From positions 1-37,020 of the forward strand of contig JBNJEA010000013.1 of assembly GCA_051745395.1 (NCBI GenBank): DNA of 37,020 nt, read 5' to 3'. Positions 34,377 through 37,020 of the stretch are shown one piece after another; the first letter of the stretch is position 1; each line of letters begins with the position of its first letter. A program made the translations under genes and the position numbers. The notes under the pieces were generated by a model. That model searched no databases. It had not been told where the DNA came from and saw only the letters and a program-made list of their open reading frames with translations. Origin of the DNA: JBNJEA01 sp051745395. GTDB lineage: Bacteria; Desulfobacterota; Desulfobacteria; Desulfobacterales; Desulfosalsimonadaceae.

Positions 34377-34673
34377 ATGAAAGCCGTTGAATTCGTTCAC
34401 ACGCGAAATATCTATTCTGAATCGGCATTTGCGGAGTTAGTGTTGTGGCGGCTTCCAAAGCCACTGGCCGGATGTTGGCATGAGTTCAAATACAGGCTTG
34501 CCTATGTTGTGCAGGGCGAATCTGTTTTGCGCTACGACAACGAGGCCGATAAAGGCGACCACCGACCTTTTGAGGGAAAAGAAAGTGCCTACAGGTTTAC
34601 GACGCCGGATCAGTTGGTCGCTGATTTCCAAAGAGACATAGAGAGGTGGAACCATGAAAACCTTAACGCTTGA
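34377..34673 (+). CDS. TumE-like toxin (DUF6516 family)
   Basis: 98 aa. The pattern MKAVEFVHTRNIY, AELVLWRLPKPL, HEFKYRLAYVVQGE, VLRYDNEADKGDHRP and a C-terminal 'QLVADFQRDIERW' matches the TumE/DUF6516 toxin family as I know it. In that family the toxin is encoded first, followed by an HVO_A0114-type antitoxin, as here. The exact toxic activity is not evident from the sequence. There is no SD before ATG 34377, and the promoter -10 box ends 7 nt upstream, suggesting leaderless translation. The last 20 nt overlap the antitoxin gene. A longer in-frame start at 34077 is rejected because it crosses a terminator and the promoter. Confidence 0.8.
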   Translation: MKAVEFVHTRNIYSESAFAELVLWRLPKPLAGCWHEFKYRLAYVVQGESVLRYDNEADKGDHRPFEGKESAYRFTTPDQLVADFQRDIERWNHENLNA

Positions 34674-35001
34674 TATTCGATCACCTGCCGATTCAATGGC
34701 GGATCTTACACATGCATGGAAGACAGGCAACCCCCAGGAAACCGCGCGCATCAGTTTTTCGGCCCCGGAATTGCTCTGGCGGGTGTTAACAGCAAACCGC
34801 TGGAAACTTCTTAAGGTGCTTTGCGGGACAGGACCTGTATCAATCCGTGAAGCCGCACGCCTTGCCGGCCGGGATGTCAAGGCCGTTCACGGCGATGTCA
34901 CGGCACTTCTAAACGCCGGGATTCTTGACCGCACTGAAACCGGACGCATTGTTTTTCCATACGAAGCCGTGAAAGTTGAATTCGTGCTCCATGCCGCCTA
35001 A
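34654..35001 (+). CDS. HVO_A0114/TumA-like DNA-binding antitoxin
   Basis: 115 aa. The central winged helix-turn-helix (ELLWRVLTANRWKLLKVL, then VSIREAARLAGRDVKAV, then ALLNAGILDRT) and the C-terminal wing (GRIVFPYEAVKVEFVL) match the HVO_A0114 family of putative DNA-binding antitoxins. Its role would be to neutralise the TumE-like toxin and repress the shared promoter. The ATG lies inside the toxin gene's 3' end, with SD GAGAGG about 7 nt upstream, so it is coupled to toxin translation. The N-terminal about 35 residues probably contact the toxin (inference). Confidence 0.82.
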   Translation: MKTLTLDIRSPADSMADLTHAWKTGNPQETARISFSAPELLWRVLTANRWKLLKVLCGTGPVSIREAARLAGRDVKAVHGDVTALLNAGILDRTETGRIVFPYEAVKVEFVLHAA

Positions 35002-35563
35002 CAAGGCCACCGGCCCGACAAAATCACCTCCCAGAGTCCGAAACCCACATGCAAGACGGATTACTGATTGATCGGAAACTGCGTATCCGCAATCCGTTAC
35101 AACGCGTAGTTAACCCAGAAGGCCATCATGGCCAATTCCATTTACCTGTCTATACCCCGTCACTTGGCTTGGAGAGTTCTTTTATCAATTTCGATTTCGA
35201 GTTTAATTCAATATGCACCGCTTACTATAGATAAGCAGTCCTTAAAGATTTGAGAATGTACAGCGCTGCCCTGACGGGTGGGGGGAAAGGGGTTTGGGAG
35301 CGAGATTGCGACGTTTGCCGAAAAGGCGCGGCATTTGCGCCGCGTTAAGAATTTCTCACTGTTTGAGGGCGTAAGCCCGAGTTTGAGAAATTCAGCGGCG
35401 CAGATGCAGCGCCTCGGCAAAGGGCGCACGAGCGAGCAAATCGCTTTTCCCCCGCCCCGTCAGCCAAACATTTAGAAGAAGGGAGAAAGGAAAAACTGGA
35501 AAACGGGAAAGCGGAACGGCAAAGAAAAAGACTTTGTCTTGGTTTTTATAATGCGATCCGGTT
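35002..35563 (+). other. 562-bp intergenic region
   Basis: Between the antitoxin and the convergent MBL gene. 35002-35270 shows nothing I can name. The long palindrome is at 35271-35463. A short stem AAGAC-TTT-GTCTT (35528-35540) with flanking A/T runs may be a weak terminator for the MBL gene. No coding frame is supported. Confidence 0.5.
35271..35463 (+). repeat. 193-bp long palindromic element, copy C
   Basis: Almost the whole element folds back on itself. CTGACGGG (35271-35278) opposes CCCCGTCAG (35455-35463). GTTTGCCG near 35313 opposes CGGCAAAG near 35415. GCGGCATTTGCGCCGC (35329 on) opposes GCGGCGCAGATGCAGC (35395 on) with few mismatches. AATTTCTCA (35350-35358) pairs exactly with TGAGAAATT (35384-35392). 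The loop holds GGGCGTAAGCCC. The arm start resembles copies A and B. Confidence 0.8.
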
Positions 35564-36202
35564 CTACTGAATCTCGATGACCTGCCCGGCGCCGCCGGAA
35601 ATCATCTTATCCGGATACAGCGACCAGAGTTTGCCCTGGTACTGGGTACAATGGGTGGCGCAAATGGTTTTCAGGTTTTCAACGGCCTTGAAATCGGAAA
35701 ATCCGTGCAGGCCGCCGATCAACGCCGTCACCTTCCCCATTTCGGAGGCGGCCCGCAGGATTTCGGGCACGCCGGGATGGGCACAGCCCGCGATCACCAC
35801 CAGCCCGTCACGGCTTTTCACCACAAGGGACTGCTCGATGTGCTTTAACGTGCCGGTGCTGTATATCTCTTCGGAAATAGCGGTCTGCCCGAAGACCCGG
35901 CTGACATTTGCCGTAGACGGCTTGCCGGTAAACGGGTCCGGCAGATAAACGGGCACCGGCGCCAGCGACAAAAACCGCGACAAACCGCCCGTATGGTCCC
36001 AATGGTCATGGGAGATAACGACTTTATCCACTTTCTCCGGCGAAATCGACAGCTTTTCCATGTTATCCATCAGGATCTGGCCGTTGGCGCCGGTATCAAA
36101 CAGGATATTTTCATTGCCGGTTTCCAGCAGACAGGCAAATCCCCAATCCGCTTTCAATCGCTGATCGTATGCCGTGTTGTCATATACAATGGTGATCCGC
36201 AT
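35564..36202 (-). CDS. MBL-fold metallo-hydrolase
   Basis: 212 aa from ATG 36202. The metal motif HDHWDH (His65, His67, Asp69, His70; SHDHWDHTGG) is intact, with later ligand positions in AGCAHPGV and GGLHGF. The sequence resembles the MBL subgroup annotated as dihydropterin-related synthase or 'metal-dependent hydrolase, beta-lactamase superfamily II' (N-terminal ITIVYDNTAYD, LLETGNENILFDTGANG). No signal peptide, so cytoplasmic. The substrate is unknown. An in-frame extension to 36256 exists, but AAGGA lies about 9 nt before ATG 36202 and the family starts here. Confidence 0.88.
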   Translation of the reverse strand: MRITIVYDNTAYDQRLKADWGFACLLETGNENILFDTGANGQILMDNMEKLSISPEKVDKVVISHDHWDHTGGLSRFLSLAPVPVYLPDPFTGKPSTANVSRVFGQTAISEEIYSTGTLKHIEQSLVVKSRDGLVVIAGCAHPGVPEILRAASEMGKVTALIGGLHGFSDFKAVENLKTICATHCTQYQGKLWSLYPDKMISGGAGQVIEIQ

Positions 36203-36233
36203 AAAACACTGTCCTTCACAAACTTGACGCTTT

Positions 36234-36277
36234 GCCAAAAAAGACACAGGCCGCACCGGCCGATAGCCGGTGCGGCC
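36234..36277 (-). terminator. Terminator downstream of the DUF5320 genes
   Basis: A perfect 12-bp stem, GGCCGCACCGGC (36249-36260) with GCCGGTGCGGCC (36266-36277), loop 5 nt. On minus it is followed by TGTGTC and a T6 run (plus-strand A run near 36238-36243). Position and strength fit the end of the minus-strand DUF5320 transcript. Confidence 0.75.
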
Positions 36278-36340
36278 CGTGCAGCAACAGGAGGAAGCAT
36301 TGCCATTGATTGGCGGATGCTGTCATTCCCCCCGCCCAAT

Positions 36341-36364
36341 CCCTCCCCCGAAATCGGGGGAGGG
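36341..36364 (+). repeat. Very GC-rich hairpin CCCTCCCCCGA/TCGGGGGAGGG
   Basis: A perfect 11-bp inverted repeat with a 2-nt gap, between the DUF5320 stop and the terminator. There is no T tail next to it. It resembles short G/C-tract repeats common in genomes of this group (recollection, unverified). Confidence 0.6.
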
Positions 36365-36402
36365 GTAAAAGTGCAACCCATGCTTGATTTTCACAGGTCT
36401 TG

Positions 36403-36765
36403 TTATCCCGCTTCGGACTGGGAGTCAATCTCATTTATACGCTGCTTAATGTTTGCCAAATCGGCTTCGAGCGCGTTGGCCCGGGATTTCAACGCCGCTT
36501 TTTCCTGCTCCGGGGTCGGTGCCGCGTATTGCGGATCGGGCGCATCATAGGGCGCATAATACCCGCCGGCCCATCTGCCGAAACCGCGGCCCCATCGGAA
36601 TCCGCGGCCACGGCCGCCCCTGAAGCCAAACCCGCGGCCCAGTCCGCGCCCGAAACCGGGCGCCGGGTTGGCATAACCCGGACCTGGCGCACCGGCGCAA
36701 TAGCCCAGCGCCCGACCGCTCATGGGGCCCTGACCCATAGGACCTGTTCGATCACCTGCTGGCAT
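36403..36765 (-). CDS. DUF5320 family glycine/arginine-rich protein
   Basis: 120 aa. The N-terminus MPAGDRTGPMGQGPMSGRALGYC is the family signature. The middle is a Gly/Arg/Phe-rich low-complexity stretch (GRGLGRGFGFRGGRGRG, about 39-66); the C-terminal about 40 residues form a coiled-coil helix (LKSRANALEADLANIKQRI). The function of DUF5320 is unknown; such genes often sit beside NifX-like/iron-molybdenum cofactor proteins and Mrp-type ATPases in Desulfobacterota (family context from memory, not seen here). SD AAGGAGG lies about 9 nt before the ATG. Confidence 0.88.
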   Translation of the reverse strand: MPAGDRTGPMGQGPMSGRALGYCAGAPGPGYANPAPGFGRGLGRGFGFRGGRGRGFRWGRGFGRWAGGYYAPYDAPDPQYAAPTPEQEKAALKSRANALEADLANIKQRINEIDSQSEAG

Positions 36766-36790
36766 GACTCATCCCTCCTTTTATCACCAA

Positions 36791-37020
36791 TTACTCGCTG
36801 CCCCATCCCAAACCGCCTTTGCGGTTTCCGGATGTGCGTCGCCTGCCGCCGGCATTGCGGCGGCGGCGGAATCTATCCATTATGCCCTGTCGCCAACCCC
36901 TTCGGCCGGGGCGATTCGGATCGGCCACCCGGGGCTTGCCGGCACCACTTCCGCAAGGACCCATGCCCCTGCCGGTGCCCGCCCCCGTGCCGCCGGGGCC
37001 TGTACCATCTCTGTTCGGCA
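36791..37020 (-). CDS. Second DUF5320-like Gly/Arg-rich protein (start codon cut by window edge)
   Basis: The minus frame runs from the window edge to TAA at 36791-36793. The first two bases in the window (37020-37019 on minus) are TG, so the ATG lacks only its A: the protein reads (M)PNRDGTGPGGTGAGTG, then GMGPCGSGAG, and an Arg-rich tail (DRFRRRRNAGGRRRTSG) ending WGSE, about 76 aa. The MP..DGTGP start is DUF5320-like but there is no coiled coil. It lies 25 bp upstream of the other DUF5320 gene, presumably the same operon. That the missing base is A is inferred. Confidence 0.65.
   Translation of the reverse strand, partial: PNRDGTGPGGTGAGTGRGMGPCGSGAGKPRVADPNRPGRRGWRQGIMDRFRRRRNAGGRRRTSGNRKGGLGWGSE

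Noticed and set aside
35208..35475. Short ORFs inside the 35.3-kb palindrome
   Set aside because: Both strands are open because the element is palindromic and GC-rich; there is no SD or family resemblance.

Overview
The window looks like chromosomal DNA of a GC-rich, anaerobic Desulfobacterota member (sulfate-reducer type, Desulfobacterales-like). This rests on gene content: a FadD-type acyl-CoA ligase, a thiolase, a FadH-like dienoyl-CoA reductase, AcnB, a molybdopterin oxidoreductase, CobU, DUF5320 glycine-rich proteins and a nickel superoxide dismutase. No database search was possible, so family names come from motifs and recalled family architecture. I saw no rRNA, CRISPR array, transposase or phage gene.

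Layout. (a) 1-5.1 kb: the 3' part of a very large modular surface protein, then a small outer-membrane beta-barrel. (b) 5.1-7.7 kb: tRNA-Val(GAC) with its own promoter and terminator on the minus strand, then a class A penicillin-binding protein and an ArgA-like acetyltransferase on plus. (c) 7.7-16.6 kb: a long minus-strand housekeeping block, read right to left as thiolase, small membrane protein, gyrA, gpsA (4-nt overlap with gyrA), radC, a small Cys protein, pgk and an unrecognised 353-aa protein. (d) 16.9-21.5 kb: an NRDE/TANGO2 protein, a class I glutamine amidotransferase, a remnant of a NifV-like gene, and a TPR plus FG-GAP/ASPIC protein. (e) 21.8-31.9 kb: acyl-CoA ligase, cobU (minus), molybdopterin oxidoreductase, then a FadH-like reductase overlapping acnB by ATGA. 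(f) 31.9-37.0 kb: signal-peptide-bearing Ni-SOD, phosphoribosyltransferase, a decayed XRE regulator/acyl-CoA ligase pair, a TumE/TumA-like toxin-antitoxin module with a consensus promoter, an MBL-fold hydrolase, and two DUF5320-type genes, the last cut one base short of its start codon by the window edge.

The noncoding DNA is unusually rich in structure. Five intergenic palindromic elements of about 50-190 bp lie at 21.6, 26.8, 27.05, 27.25 and 35.4 kb. At least two are clearly related copies (21.57-21.62 and, inverted, 27.05-27.09), and a third (35.27-35.46) shares the arm motif. Three of the five sit together in the 782-bp gap before the FadH-like gene. The strongest leads are this palindrome family, the leaderless TA promoter, and the Ni-SOD whose nickel-hook His would be exposed by a signal peptidase with no maturation protease encoded beside it.
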